This document shows, in pieces, positions 8,285 to 16,515 of a stretch of 64,000 nt of DNA. This DNA is from Paenibacillus daejeonensis DSM 15491 (GTDB lineage: Bacteria > Bacillota > Bacilli > Paenibacillales > Paenibacillaceae), in contig NZ_KB899668.1 in NCBI RefSeq assembly GCF_000378385.1, positions 112,370 to 176,369 on the forward strand. Direction: 5' to 3'. Under the pieces are notes generated by a model. The model was not told the origin of the DNA. It ran no database searches and saw only the letters and a list, made by a program, of their open reading frames with translations. How positions within the stretch are numbered: position 1 is the stretch's first letter; each line of letters begins with the position of its first letter. The translations under genes were made by a program, and so were the position numbers.

Positions 8285-9712
8285 ATGAGTAAAATAGTCG
8301 TCCGCGGTGGGCAGAGACTATCAGGAACCGTTCGGGTAAGCGGCGCGAAAAATTCTGTGCTCCCAATTCTTGCAGCCTCTTTGCTTGCGGCAAAGGGTGA
8401 AAGTGTCATTCGTGACGTACCGCTGCTTGATGATGTAATGAATATACACAAGGTGCTTGCATGTCTGGGCGCCGATCTGTCTTATCATAATGAATCGGAA
8501 ATCATGCATATCGACGCCAGGGATCTGACATCCCATGAAGCACCGTACGAGCTGGTTCGCAAAATGCGGGCATCTTTCCTCGTCATGGGACCTTTGTTGG
8601 CTCGCATGGGCTGTGCCCGCATCTCGCTGCCAGGCGGATGTGCGATTGGTACGCGCCCGATTGACCAGCATTTGAAGGGCTTCGAAGCCATGGGGGCAGA
8701 TATTAACCTTGGTCATGGTTACATTGAAGCGAAGACTGAAGGCCGGCTGCGCGGCGCCAAGATCTATCTGGATGTTGCCAGCGTGGGTGCAACCCAGAAT
8801 ATTATGATGGCTGCTGCACTGGCTGAAGGCACCACCACGATTGAAAATGCGGCTAAAGAACCCGAAATTGTGGATCTGGCCAACTACTTGAATAGCATGG
8901 GCGCTACCGTACGCGGAGCAGGTACCGGTATGATTCGGATTGAAGGGGTAGAGGAGCTGCATGGTGCAGACCATACCGTCATTCCAGACCGGGTCGAAGC
9001 AGGAACGTACATGATTGCAGCAGCCATCACTGGTGGCGATGTCTATGTGGAAGGCGCCATCGCCGATCACTTGGCACCCGTGATCTCCAAGATGCAGGAG
9101 ATGGGCGTAACGGTGATTGAAGACGAGAATGGCGTGCGCGTGCGAGCCGAGCAAGCGCTCAAGTCGGTAGACGTCAAGACCTTACCTTATCCTGGCTTCC
9201 CTACCGATATGCAGTCTCAGATGATGGCGCTGCTGATGGTATCCGAAGGAACCAGCGTGGTAACAGAGACGGTCTTCGAGAACCGTTTCATGCATGTAGA
9301 GGAATTCACCAAGCTGCAGGCTCATATAAAGGTCGAGGGCCGTACGGCGATCGTGAGCGGTGGTACGCAGCTCGTCGGAGCGAAGGTATGTGCTACGGAT
9401 CTTCGAGCAGGAGCAGCACTGATCTGTGCGGCGCTGAGAGCTGAAGGTGAATCCGAAGTAACCGGTATCCACCATGTGGACCGCGGCTACGTTAAATTGA
9501 CCGAGAAGCTTGCCGGACTGGGAGCGGATATCAGTCGCGTTGAAGCCGAACCAGAGGCAGATATTATGGAAGAAAAAGTGGCCAGTATTCTTAGCGACAT
9601 TTCGACAGATGCTGACAAGAAGCCAGTCATCGCGGCTTCCGCCAAGCCAGCCGACACCAGCAAACGTGATAAGGACGTGGCCGTACTTAAAGCTCAGCCA
9701 ACCTGGGCTTAA
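8285..9712 (+). CDS. murA: UDP-N-acetylglucosamine 1-carboxyvinyltransferase
   Basis: Catalyses enolpyruvyl transfer from PEP to UDP-GlcNAc, the first committed step of peptidoglycan synthesis, in the cytoplasm. EPSP-synthase-fold motifs are present from the N-terminal [16 protein letters not shown] onward. The catalytic cysteine that fosfomycin modifies is Cys119 in [14 protein letters not shown]. The protein is 475 aa, longer than the usual 415-440. The extra 45 or so residues (from about 430) are Ala/Lys/Asp-rich and look unstructured. Position directly before spoIID matches the murA paralogue linked to the sporulation block in Bacillales. A strong terminator follows. Confidence 0.95.
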   Translation: MSKIVVRGGQRLSGTVRVSGAKNSVLPILAASLLAAKGESVIRDVPLLDDVMNIHKVLACLGADLSYHNESEIMHIDARDLTSHEAPYELVRKMRASFLVMGPLLARMGCARISLPGGCAIGTRPIDQHLKGFEAMGADINLGHGYIEAKTEGRLRGAKIYLDVASVGATQNIMMAAALAEGTTTIENAAKEPEIVDLANYLNSMGATVRGAGTGMIRIEGVEELHGADHTVIPDRVEAGTYMIAAAITGGDVYVEGAIADHLAPVISKMQEMGVTVIEDENGVRVRAEQALKSVDVKTLPYPGFPTDMQSQMMALLMVSEGTSVVTETVFENRFMHVEEFTKLQAHIKVEGRTAIVSGGTQLVGAKVCATDLRAGAALICAALRAEGESEVTGIHHVDRGYVKLTEKLAGLGADISRVEAEPEADIMEEKVASILSDISTDADKKPVIAASAKPADTSKRDKDVAVLKAQPTWA

Positions 9713-9740
9713 GTCACCCCTTACATAGGAAATTTGCGGC

Positions 9741-9778
9741 ACGACAGACCCTGTTCTTTCAGGTCTGTCGTGTTTTTT
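9741..9778 (+). terminator. Strong intrinsic terminator of murA
   Basis: ACGACAGACC pairs perfectly with GGTCTGTCGT (10 bp), followed by GTTTTTT. It separates murA from the sporulation genes. Confidence 0.93.
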
Positions 9779-9818
9779 GTTGTGCCTGGAGGCCATGTTC
9801 TAATCTAGTAAAGCCATT

Positions 9819-9826
9819 CATAGAAT
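9819..9826 (+). promoter_or_regulatory. Candidate sigma-E -10 element of spoIID
   Basis: CATAGAAT matches the sigma-E -10 consensus CATACAMT at 7 of 8 positions and lies about 90 bp upstream of spoIID, which is a sigma-E gene in Bacillus. The -35 region 14-15 bp upstream (around GTTCTAAT) is weak. Confidence 0.4.
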
Positions 9827-9911
9827 AAGGTATGGACAACCTGAGCAGAAGCGCCAGCCTCACCGGCTGAAGCGCTGCTTCGTTGTCTTCCGAAGGAGGA
9901 AGGAGAAGGGC

Positions 9912-11006
9912 ATGCGTATTCTACTAGGTTCTAGATTATGGAGATGGTCAGCTGTAGCTGCTGCGGGCGCAGCGTTGGCGGTTCTGGTTACGGGATTGAT
10001 TCTGCAACCTGCTGCTCCGGAGGGTCCCCCTGCACCGGAAGTGAACGCCGGACAAGTGGTCCCCCCCGTTCAAGGTGACGAGCCCCAGCCGACAGAGACG
10101 GCGGCCGAGTCGCTCGCTGCAGCCGAAGAAGCCTTGACTGAGCAAGAGGGCATACTGGATCAATTGCGGGTGAACGTCTTTGTCAGCAAAGAGTCGCGGA
10201 TCGAACGGGTACCGCTAGAGTTATATGTGCGAGGTGTACTTGCAGGCGAGATGCCGGCCGATTTTGAAATGGAAGCATTGAAGGCGCAGGCCATTGCGGC
10301 GCGAACGTATATTGTCAAGCAACTGGCGGCAGGCGGCGGAACAGGGAAGAAGACAGGTGATATCAGCGATACGGTTTCCCATCAAGTCTATGTCCCGCTC
10401 ACTGAGCTGGGGACGCGTTGGCCGGAGGAGCAATCGACTCAGTCGCTGGCCAGATTAACCCGTGCCGTTCAGGAAACAAGGGGCCTAATTATGACGTACA
10501 ATGGCAAGCCGATAGAAGCTTCTTTCTTCTCTACCAGCAACGGCTATACCGAGAACTCGGAGGACTATTGGACGTTAAGCCTCCCTTATCTGCGCAGTGT
10601 GCCCAGTCCGTGGGATCAGGAGCTGTCGCCTCGCTATGAGCAGACGGTGACGCTCTCTCTGGAGGAATTTCGCCGCAAGCTGGGCGTCGGAAAGGGAGCA
10701 GAGCGCACGATGCGCATCCTGGAGAGGACACAAGGACAGCGGGTTAAATCCGTATCGATTGGAGGTAAAACCTTTACAGGACGCCAGGTACGGGAGAAGC
10801 TGGGCTTGGCATCCAGCCAATTCGGCTGGTCTACGGCTGACGGAGAAATCACGTTTACTACCTACGGATACGGGCATGGCGTCGGGATGAGCCAGTGGGG
10901 GGCCAACGGCATGGCCAAGTCCGGTAAAGCGGCAGAAGCCATTTTACAACACTACTATACGGGCGTTACGATTGAACAAGCTTCAAAGCTACCATCTGAA
11001 TTTTAA
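9912..11006 (+). CDS. spoIID: Stage II sporulation protein D, peptidoglycan lytic transglycosylase
   Basis: Mother-cell membrane enzyme that cuts denuded glycan strands and drives septal thinning and engulfment in the DMP complex with SpoIIM and SpoIIP. Length 364 aa. A signal-anchor helix (about 14-32) is followed by an acidic linker and the SpoIID domain (about 90-355), including LAGEMPADFEMEALKAQAIA with the Glu expected in the active site, and the C-terminal YGHGVGMSQWGANGMA signature. An AAGGAGGAAGG ribosome site precedes the ATG. It is followed after 54 bp by spoIIQ, the next engulfment gene. Confidence 0.95.
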   Translation: MRILLGSRLWRWSAVAAAGAALAVLVTGLILQPAAPEGPPAPEVNAGQVVPPVQGDEPQPTETAAESLAAAEEALTEQEGILDQLRVNVFVSKESRIERVPLELYVRGVLAGEMPADFEMEALKAQAIAARTYIVKQLAAGGGTGKKTGDISDTVSHQVYVPLTELGTRWPEEQSTQSLARLTRAVQETRGLIMTYNGKPIEASFFSTSNGYTENSEDYWTLSLPYLRSVPSPWDQELSPRYEQTVTLSLEEFRRKLGVGKGAERTMRILERTQGQRVKSVSIGGKTFTGRQVREKLGLASSQFGWSTADGEITFTTYGYGHGVGMSQWGANGMAKSGKAAEAILQHYYTGVTIEQASKLPSEF

Positions 11007-11012
11007 CCTCAC

Positions 11013-11041
11013 GTATAAATCACGAGCTTCTGGCAACAATG
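11013..11041 (+). promoter_or_regulatory. Candidate sigma-F promoter of spoIIQ
   Basis: GTATA (11013-11017), a 14-bp spacer and GGCAACAATG (11032-11041) fit the sigma-F consensus (GYATA; GGNRANAMTW) closely. spoIIQ is a forespore sigma-F gene in Bacillus. The predicted start leaves only about 14 nt before the ATG, so the ribosome site would lie at the very 5' end. Confidence 0.5.
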
Positions 11042-11060
11042 GCTAGTGAGGTGATGGAAG

Positions 11061-11795
11061 ATGAATGAAGAAAACAAAAATTCCAAGTTTGAGGAATCTC
11101 CTAAATCGAATCCAGGAGGTTCAACTGCCAACGCGTCTTCGTGGAAAAGGCTGCTCGCGAAAAAATGGTTTTCCCCAGCAGCTTTCATGGCGGCGGCAGC
11201 AATTATCGTAACCTTAATGTGGCTCTATCAGGGGTCAGGACAGCTAGAGATCGTAGAGGATAACCAACCTGGTCAAGAAGCTACAGAAGGCAGTGAAATC
11301 GCTGAGCAACCGGGAGCAATTGACGAAGAGACGCTGGAAGTGCTCGCAGGAAACGAAACGCTTCAATGGCCTGTCCTGAACCGTGATGAGTTGGTCGTCG
11401 CTACGCCTTTCTATGAAGCTGATGCCTCTAATGAAGAGCGTCAGGCCGCCATGGTGCAAGTCGGTAACACGTATACCGCGCACATGGGAATCGACTTTAC
11501 GCAAGCCGAAGACCAGCCGTTTGATGTGCTGGCAGCGATGAGCGGCAAAGTCAGCCATGTCGATCAGCATCCAACCAATGGATTTGTCGTCGAAATCTCG
11601 CATCCCGATAGCATCGTCACGATCTATCAAGGCGTGAGCGACGTCACTGTGAAGACCGGCGACGAAGTAAAACAAGGAACAATCATTGCCAAATCGGGCC
11701 GCAATGAGCTCGAGAAGGAACTGGGCAACCATTTGCATTTTGAAATTCGCCAAAACGGCGAAGCGGTCAACCCGGGCTTGCTCCTTCCGGAGTAA
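11061..11795 (+). CDS. spoIIQ: Stage II sporulation protein Q, LytM/M23-family forespore protein
   Basis: Forespore membrane protein that docks with mother-cell SpoIIIAH across the intermembrane space during engulfment. Length 244 aa. A Ser/Asn-rich cytoplasmic N-terminus (1-45), one transmembrane helix (about 35-56) and an M23 LytM domain (about 130-242). The zinc-binding signatures are intact: HMGID (HxxxD) and HLHFEI (HxH). In B. subtilis SpoIIQ the first metal-binding His is lost, whereas clostridial SpoIIQ keeps it, so this copy could retain endopeptidase activity or structural zinc. A 15-bp perfect hairpin lies after the stop. Confidence 0.92.
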   Translation: MNEENKNSKFEESPKSNPGGSTANASSWKRLLAKKWFSPAAFMAAAAIIVTLMWLYQGSGQLEIVEDNQPGQEATEGSEIAEQPGAIDEETLEVLAGNETLQWPVLNRDELVVATPFYEADASNEERQAAMVQVGNTYTAHMGIDFTQAEDQPFDVLAAMSGKVSHVDQHPTNGFVVEISHPDSIVTIYQGVSDVTVKTGDEVKQGTIIAKSGRNELEKELGNHLHFEIRQNGEAVNPGLLLPE

Positions 11796-11810
11796 GCGAA
11801 ATCCGCAACC

Positions 11811-11847
11811 AGCAAAGCGGCAGAGGCATCGTCTCTGCCGCTTTGCT
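11811..11847. terminator. Perfect 15-bp hairpin after spoIIQ
   Basis: AGCAAAGCGGCAGAG and CTCTGCCGCTTTGCT pair fully around a 7-nt loop. There is no run of T on either side, so it may act as a transcript-end or processing hairpin rather than a classical intrinsic terminator. Confidence 0.7.
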
Positions 11848-11901
11848 GTGTGCCAAAATGAAAATAATTGTACGAAATAGCTTGTCAGGCTTGGCAATAA
11901 A

Positions 11902-11929
11902 GAATATCTACCCGCTCCCCTCATATACT
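11902..11929 (+). promoter_or_regulatory. Candidate sigma-E promoter of spoIIID
   Basis: GAATATC (11902-11908) and CATATACT (11922-11929), spacer 13 bp, resemble the sigma-E consensus (KMATATT; CATACAMT). spoIIID is an early sigma-E gene in Bacillus. The predicted 5' leader is about 28 nt with a GGGGAGGCGGG ribosome site. Confidence 0.5.
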
Positions 11930-11963
11930 GTACCAAACTATCTCGAGTAGGGGAGGCGGGAAC

Positions 11964-12251
11964 GTGCACGATTACATCAAGGAAAGAACGATAAAAATCG
12001 GCCGCTGCATCGTGGAAACCAAGCATACGGTACGGACGATCGCCAAGGAGTTCGGGGTTTCCAAAAGCACGGTGCATAAGGATCTGACCGAGCGGTTGCC
12101 AGAGATAAATCCGGACCTGGCCGATCAGGTCAAGCACATTCTCGAATACCACAAATCGATCCGACACTTGAGGGGAGGAGAAGCGACGAAGATCAAATAC
12201 AAGAAAACGACGGGGAAGAAGAGGGAAGTGGTCGCTGCTGCAAAAATTTGA
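11964..12251 (+). CDS. spoIIID: Sporulation transcriptional regulator SpoIIID
   Basis: Mother-cell DNA-binding protein that represses or activates sigma-E genes and helps trigger the switch to sigma-K. Length 95 aa, close to the B. subtilis protein. It carries the expected helix-turn-helix TVRTIAKEFGVSKSTVHKDL (about 24-43), then a basic C-terminal tail rich in Lys that makes additional DNA contacts in the family. GTG start after GGGGAGGCGGG. Order spoIIQ-spoIIID-mbl agrees with Bacillales. Confidence 0.96.
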   Translation: MHDYIKERTIKIGRCIVETKHTVRTIAKEFGVSKSTVHKDLTERLPEINPDLADQVKHILEYHKSIRHLRGGEATKIKYKKTTGKKREVVAAAKI

Positions 12252-12261
12252 CGGATTTTCA

Positions 12262-12282
12262 GTGAAAATAGAGGATTTTCAC
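12262..12282. other. Inverted repeat between spoIIID and mbl
   Basis: GTGAAAAT (12262-12269) and ATTTTCAC (12275-12282) form an 8-bp palindrome with a 5-nt loop. No T-run follows directly. It could be a weak terminator or a regulator site. Confidence 0.4.
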
Positions 12283-12386
12283 CTCTCTGTATCGAATGTA
12301 CTTCCAGGATGGGCAGCTTAAGGTAGCGGTTCAAACCTCTAATGCCCAATTGACCGAATACTAAGATGGTGGGGGACTTACGCCTT

Positions 12387-13385
12387 ATGTTTAGCAAGGA
12401 TATTGGAATTGACCTGGGAACTGCAAATGTATCGATTCACGTCAAAGGGAGAGGTGTTGTCCTGGATGAACCGTCGGTCGTTGCGATCGATAACGATACA
12501 AACCGGGTGCGCGCCGTAGGTGAGGAAGCGAGGCGGATGGTTGGCCGGACACCGGGCAATATTGTTGCCATCCGTCCAATGAAAGACGGCGTTATTGCCG
12601 ATTTTGAAATTACGGAAATCATGCTGAAATCGTTTATTGATCGGATCGGTGGACGGTCCTGGTACAGTCGTCCTCGCATCCTCATCTGCGCGCCAACCAA
12701 TATCACTTCTGTGGAGCAAAAGGCAATTCGACAGGCAGCCGAGCGGAGCGGAGCCAGAGAGGTCTACCTGGAAGAAGAAGCAAAGGCTGCTGCCATCGGG
12801 GCTGGAATGGACATCTTCCAGCCCAGTGGCAATATGGTAGTGGATATCGGTGGCGGAACGACCGACGTGGCCGTCCTTTCGATGGGCGACGTCGTCACCG
12901 CCTCCTCTATTAAAATTGCTGGGGACAAGTTCGACGAAGCTATCATGAAGTTCATTAAGTCGAAGTACAAGCTGGCGATCGGTGAACGGACGAGCGAAGA
13001 CATCAAGATGAAGATTGGCAAAGTTTACAATGACGGCCAGAAGGACGAGATGGACATCCGCGGACGCGACATGGTGTCCGGCTTGCCACTCACGGTTACC
13101 ATTCATTCGGATGAAGTGAGAGAGGCGCTCTGGGACTCTATTTCCTCTATCGTGCAGACGGCCAAGTCGGTGCTGGAGCAGACACCACCGGAGTTGTCGG
13201 CCGATATTATTGATCGCGGCGTCATCCTGACAGGTGGCGGAGCTTTGCTGCGCGGCTTGGACACGCTGCTCGCGGAAGAGCTTAAGGTACCGGTACTGGT
13301 TGCTGATGATCCGATTCACTGTGTGGTTAAAGGGTCTGGCATCATGCTAGATAACCTAGACCGCGTAGTCAAAAAACTCGGCTAA
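12387..13385 (+). CDS. mbl: Rod-shape-determining actin-like protein Mbl
   Basis: MreB/Mbl-family actin homologue that assembles membrane-associated filaments and directs lateral peptidoglycan synthesis. Length 332 aa from ATG 12387, which follows GGTGGGGG; an in-frame ATG at 12366 lacks a ribosome site. Nucleotide-binding motifs are visible: DIGIDLGTANV (phosphate 1), VVDIGGGTTDVAVL (phosphate 2) and ILTGGGALLRGL (adenosine). The order spoIIID-mbl-flhO-flhP matches B. subtilis, which is why I call it Mbl rather than MreB. Confidence 0.93.
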   Translation: MFSKDIGIDLGTANVSIHVKGRGVVLDEPSVVAIDNDTNRVRAVGEEARRMVGRTPGNIVAIRPMKDGVIADFEITEIMLKSFIDRIGGRSWYSRPRILICAPTNITSVEQKAIRQAAERSGAREVYLEEEAKAAAIGAGMDIFQPSGNMVVDIGGGTTDVAVLSMGDVVTASSIKIAGDKFDEAIMKFIKSKYKLAIGERTSEDIKMKIGKVYNDGQKDEMDIRGRDMVSGLPLTVTIHSDEVREALWDSISSIVQTAKSVLEQTPPELSADIIDRGVILTGGGALLRGLDTLLAEELKVPVLVADDPIHCVVKGSGIMLDNLDRVVKKLG

Positions 13386-13480
13386 TCTTTTGCTGTGGGC
13401 AAGCCGATATAGTAGGGAGAAGCGTCTGTGTGCAATAGGCATGGGCACAGAGTGGACAAGCTAGCCGGAGGTGCAACCCC

Positions 13481-14347
13481 ATGTTAAGAGGGCTATACAC
13501 GGCTGCTGCAGGGATGATGACCCAACAGCGCCGTCACGATACCGTAACCAATAACATTTCCAATATTAATACACCGGGCTTCAAGCAGGTCAATGCGATC
13601 GGCCGTTCGTTTCCGGACATGCTGATTTCCCTGACTGGCATTGAAGGGGAGCAGTCGAAGCAGATCGGCACAATCAATACGGGCGTATTCGCCGAAGAGA
13701 GTCTCTCCATTCATCTCCAAGGCGATATGTCTGAGACCTACCGGATGTCCGATTTTGCCATCGTATCTGACCTGGCCGTGCCAGGCATGGCGTTTGACGC
13801 ATCAGGCAAATATGTCGCTCCGAACGGAGAGGTTACGTTCCAGCCCCAGGCATTCTTCACCCTGCAGGATGCCAATGGCGACACGCGGTATTCCCGTGAT
13901 GGCAAATTCACGCTGAATGATGCGGGCTTCCTCGTATCCGGCGATGGTTCATTGGTCTTGGGCGCGGGCAATGCACCGATTCAATTCGAAGCAGGCGTGG
14001 CGATTGATCAGTTAAGGCTGACGCCAGATCAGCGCTTTATTGATTCTCTGACTGGTGATGATACAGGAGCGCAATTGCTAATTACGCGAATCGAGAATCC
14101 CAACCAGCTGGTTCGCGAAGGCAATAGCAAATTCCGCCTTGAGGGCGACCCTGCACTGGCAACACCGATTGCGGCAGGTGAACGTTTTGAGGTTCATCAG
14201 GGCTTCATTGAACGCTCCAATGTCGATGCCGGCCAATCCATGGTGGATATCATGGGTGCGCTGCGGGCCTACGAGGCTAACCAGAAGGTCGTGCAGTACT
14301 ATGACCGGAGTCTGGAGAAGGCCGTAACGGAAGTAGGACGCGTGTAG
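13481..14347 (+). CDS. flhO: Flagellar hook-basal body protein FlhO (FlgF/FlgG family)
   Basis: Rod component of the flagellum, 288 aa. The N-terminal flagellar-rod signature is present (MLRGLYTAAAGMMTQQRRHD, then NNISNINTPGFKQ), as is the C-terminal helix (SMVDIMGALRAYEANQKVVQ) that forms the coiled-coil wall of the rod. Together with the next gene it corresponds to flhO-flhP, the proximal/distal rod pair outside the main fla/che operon in Bacillus. RBS CGGAGGTG. 38 bp separate it from flhP. Confidence 0.93.
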   Translation: MLRGLYTAAAGMMTQQRRHDTVTNNISNINTPGFKQVNAIGRSFPDMLISLTGIEGEQSKQIGTINTGVFAEESLSIHLQGDMSETYRMSDFAIVSDLAVPGMAFDASGKYVAPNGEVTFQPQAFFTLQDANGDTRYSRDGKFTLNDAGFLVSGDGSLVLGAGNAPIQFEAGVAIDQLRLTPDQRFIDSLTGDDTGAQLLITRIENPNQLVREGNSKFRLEGDPALATPIAAGERFEVHQGFIERSNVDAGQSMVDIMGALRAYEANQKVVQYYDRSLEKAVTEVGRV

Positions 14348-14385
14348 CAGGAACGTGACATAAGTCATCAGGGAGGAACCACCTT

Positions 14386-15234
14386 ATGAATAGCTCAATG
14401 ATTAATGCAATGGTATCGATGAACGGTCTCCAGCAGAAGCTTGATCTGCTTGCGGACAACATTGCTAACGTCAATACCGTCGGCTACAAGCGCAAAGATG
14501 CAACCTTTGAGGATTTGCTTACGAATATGAAGCAACAGGGTGAAGCGTTCGAGCAGCCCGTCCGATTGACGCCGCTCGGCTTCAATCAAGGCTGGGGCTC
14601 GCGATTGACGATGATTCAACCGGATATGACCCAAGGAGCGGTGCAAAAGTCGGACAACCCGTATGATATCGCCATTCAGGGCGATGCGCTGTTCGAGGTT
14701 ATTACCGATGAAGCCGGGACACGGGCCTATACGCGGAATGGTGCATTCCAGCTGACACTTGACCAGAACGGCACGCCAATCCTAACGACCAAAGAAGGCT
14801 ATCCGCTCGTTGTGCAGCAGCCGCCGGATGCGGCTGGCAATGTGGTCGAAGGGCGCATTGTCGTGCCTAATGGCCACCAAGTTCGTGTGTCAGAGGATGG
14901 CCAGATACAGGCTGTGTCAGCAGACGGATTTGACATCTTTGAGCTTGGACGGGTAAAATTAGTGCAGCCCATGAAGCCTGGCGTGTTGTCGCCCACAGCG
15001 GATAACCTCTTCGTCGTTGCCGACGGTTTGGAGGTAGAAGATGTGGTGCGCGCCGTGGTGCCGGATGCTGTGAACCGGATTGCCCTGATGCAAGGATTCC
15101 TAGAGCAATCTAACGTTAACCTGAGCCACGAGATGTCGGAGTTAATGATTGTTCAACGGGCCTATCAAATGAGTGCGCGGGCGCTGACTTCTAGTGATAC
15201 CATGATGGGATTGGCCAACAGTCTGCGTGCCTGA
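14386..15234 (+). CDS. flhP: Flagellar hook-basal body protein FlhP (FlgG-like)
   Basis: Second rod protein, 282 aa. N-terminal signature MNGLQQKLDLLADNIANVNT followed by GYKR; the middle beta domain carries NPYDIAIQGDALFEV; the C-terminus has LMIVQRAYQMSARAL. In B. subtilis the FlhO/FlhP pair is needed for rod completion and hook assembly. RBS GGGAGGAACC. Followed after 21 bp by epuA-like gene, likely the same transcript. Confidence 0.93.
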   Translation: MNSSMINAMVSMNGLQQKLDLLADNIANVNTVGYKRKDATFEDLLTNMKQQGEAFEQPVRLTPLGFNQGWGSRLTMIQPDMTQGAVQKSDNPYDIAIQGDALFEVITDEAGTRAYTRNGAFQLTLDQNGTPILTTKEGYPLVVQQPPDAAGNVVEGRIVVPNGHQVRVSEDGQIQAVSADGFDIFELGRVKLVQPMKPGVLSPTADNLFVVADGLEVEDVVRAVVPDAVNRIALMQGFLEQSNVNLSHEMSELMIVQRAYQMSARALTSSDTMMGLANSLRA

Positions 15235-15255
15235 TGAGATGGGGAAGGATAATAG

Positions 15256-15594
15256 ATGAACAGGGAAAGTCAAGAAGGACGGCGCACGACGGAGTCTCTC
15301 CGCCACAGCGTAGAGGACACTGATCAGCCGAAGGTAAGACGGGGTATGAGCGAGGTGTCCGAAGAGCCGTCTTCAGCGAAGAAGACGGAGGAAGCCACCC
15401 CTAAGCGGCTGCCGCTTGTAGTGCGTATCCTGCTCTGGATTCTTCGCAAGAGTATCGTACCGCTATTGCTGGTGCTGGCCTTGGTCGGCGGGGCTTTTCT
15501 GGGGTATGTGCTGCTAGGCGAAGGTGACAGCTCCGACGTCTGGAAATGGGAGACGTGGCGCCACCTGTATGATTTAATATTTTTGGATTCGTAA
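15256..15594 (+). CDS. EpuA-family small membrane protein
   Basis: Protein of 112 aa with a charged, probably disordered cytoplasmic N-terminus (1-50, rich in Glu/Lys/Ser) and one strong transmembrane helix (about 62-82) followed by a short tail. The arrangement and the WKWETWRHLYDLIF end resemble the EpuA family, often annotated (I think misleadingly) as DNA-directed RNA polymerase subunit beta. Function unproven. Last gene before the convergent terminators. Confidence 0.75.
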   Translation: MNRESQEGRRTTESLRHSVEDTDQPKVRRGMSEVSEEPSSAKKTEEATPKRLPLVVRILLWILRKSIVPLLLVLALVGGAFLGYVLLGEGDSSDVWKWETWRHLYDLIFLDS

Positions 15595-15641
15595 GTAGTG
15601 TGCTATGCATACGATTTTCTAAAATAAATTAGGATTAGACT

Positions 15642-15672
15642 AGACCTCATTCGGGCGGGGTCTTTTTTTTTT
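15642..15672 (+). terminator. Intrinsic terminator of the flhO-flhP-epuA transcript
   Basis: AGACCTC and GGGGTCT pair (one G:U) around an 8-nt loop, followed by an unbroken run of T. Confidence 0.85.
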
Positions 15673-15681
15673 ACTTGCAAT

Positions 15682-15713
15682 AAAAAAGGACTGTCCTAGC
15701 AAGGAACAGTCCT
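15682..15713 (-). terminator. Intrinsic terminator of the minus-strand SLH gene
   Basis: On the minus strand AGGACTGT and ACAGTCCT pair around an 11-nt loop and are followed by TTTTTT. It faces the terminator of the + strand transcript. Confidence 0.9.
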
Positions 15714-15744
15714 GTGGGTATCCTGTTTTTAGTAGGTAAATATA

Positions 15745-16365
15745 TTAAAAGCCACGGTCAGCACCGATACGATCCAGGATAATTACAACTTCAGCACGTG
15801 TAGACAAGGCACGAGGGTTAAAACGATTTGGTTCCTTTCCTGTAATCGTGCCAGATGCTATCATTGCGCCTATGGATCCTCTGCTCCACTCTGGAGCTCT
15901 TACTACATCTGCATAAGCAGCTGGGGGCTGTTGCTCGGCAACGCCTGTAACACGGGTAATAAGTACTGCTAGCTCTTGACGTGTGATTGGTGCATCAGGT
16001 TTAAAAGTTCCATCCGCATAGCCTAACATGTAACCTGCTTGCACGGATTTTGCTACTTCTCTGTAATACCATTTGTTTTTTGGAACATCCGAATAGTCAA
16101 TTGTAGCTTCATCTTGTACGCGAGTAACTTTATTAATCAACGTTGCTAATTCAGCACGAGTAATTGGTGCATTCGGATTAAAACGATTAGTAGATTGGCC
16201 ACTAACTAAACCCAGCTCAGCCCATTTTGCAATGGTTGCCTCTGCCCAATGCCCTCTAATATCCGTAAAGTTGTTAGCTGCAGCAGCTTCTTGAGACTGA
16301 TTAATAAACGGAACTAGGAAAGCCAACACCAACATACCAATCACAAACTTCTTCATTCTTTTCAT
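15745..16365 (-). CDS. Secreted protein consisting almost only of three SLH domains
   Basis: 206 aa from the ATG at 16365, chosen because GGGGAGTGGAG precedes it; an upstream in-frame start at 16404 has no ribosome site. A signal peptide (about 1-29, ending near QEAAAA) leads directly into three SLH domains, starting at about 32, 93 and 158, with TRAE, TRQE and TRAE motifs. Nothing else is present, so it has a wall anchor but no cargo domain. The adjacent upstream minus-strand gene encodes a large Ig-like protein with no anchor. An adapter or wall-capping role is inference. Confidence 0.88.
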   Translation of the reverse strand: MKRMKKFVIGMLVLAFLVPFINQSQEAAAANNFTDIRGHWAEATIAKWAELGLVSGQSTNRFNPNAPITRAELATLINKVTRVQDEATIDYSDVPKNKWYYREVAKSVQAGYMLGYADGTFKPDAPITRQELAVLITRVTGVAEQQPPAAYADVVRAPEWSRGSIGAMIASGTITGKEPNRFNPRALSTRAEVVIILDRIGADRGF

Positions 16366-16466
16366 TTGAACTCCACTCCCCATTATGTAATAAACTCGAT
16401 CCAATTAATCTTACCCAGAAATTTTAAGTATGAATAGCCTAATAAGGAGAGTTGGAAAATATTTAT

Positions 16467-16497
16467 TAAAAAACCTTCCACCCAAGGGATGGAAGGT
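16467..16497 (-). terminator. Intrinsic terminator of the Ig-like repeat gene
   Basis: On the minus strand ACCTTCCA and TGGAAGGT pair around a 9-nt loop, followed by TTTTTT. Confidence 0.9.
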
Positions 16498-16515
16498 AGG
16501 GAGATAAGTAAAAGT

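Noticed and set aside
8321-9154. 277-codon minus-strand frame opposite murA
   Set aside because: Shadow of murA; no family resemblance and no ribosome site.
12378-13319. 313-codon minus-strand frame opposite mbl
   Set aside because: Shadow of mbl, which has complete actin-fold motifs.
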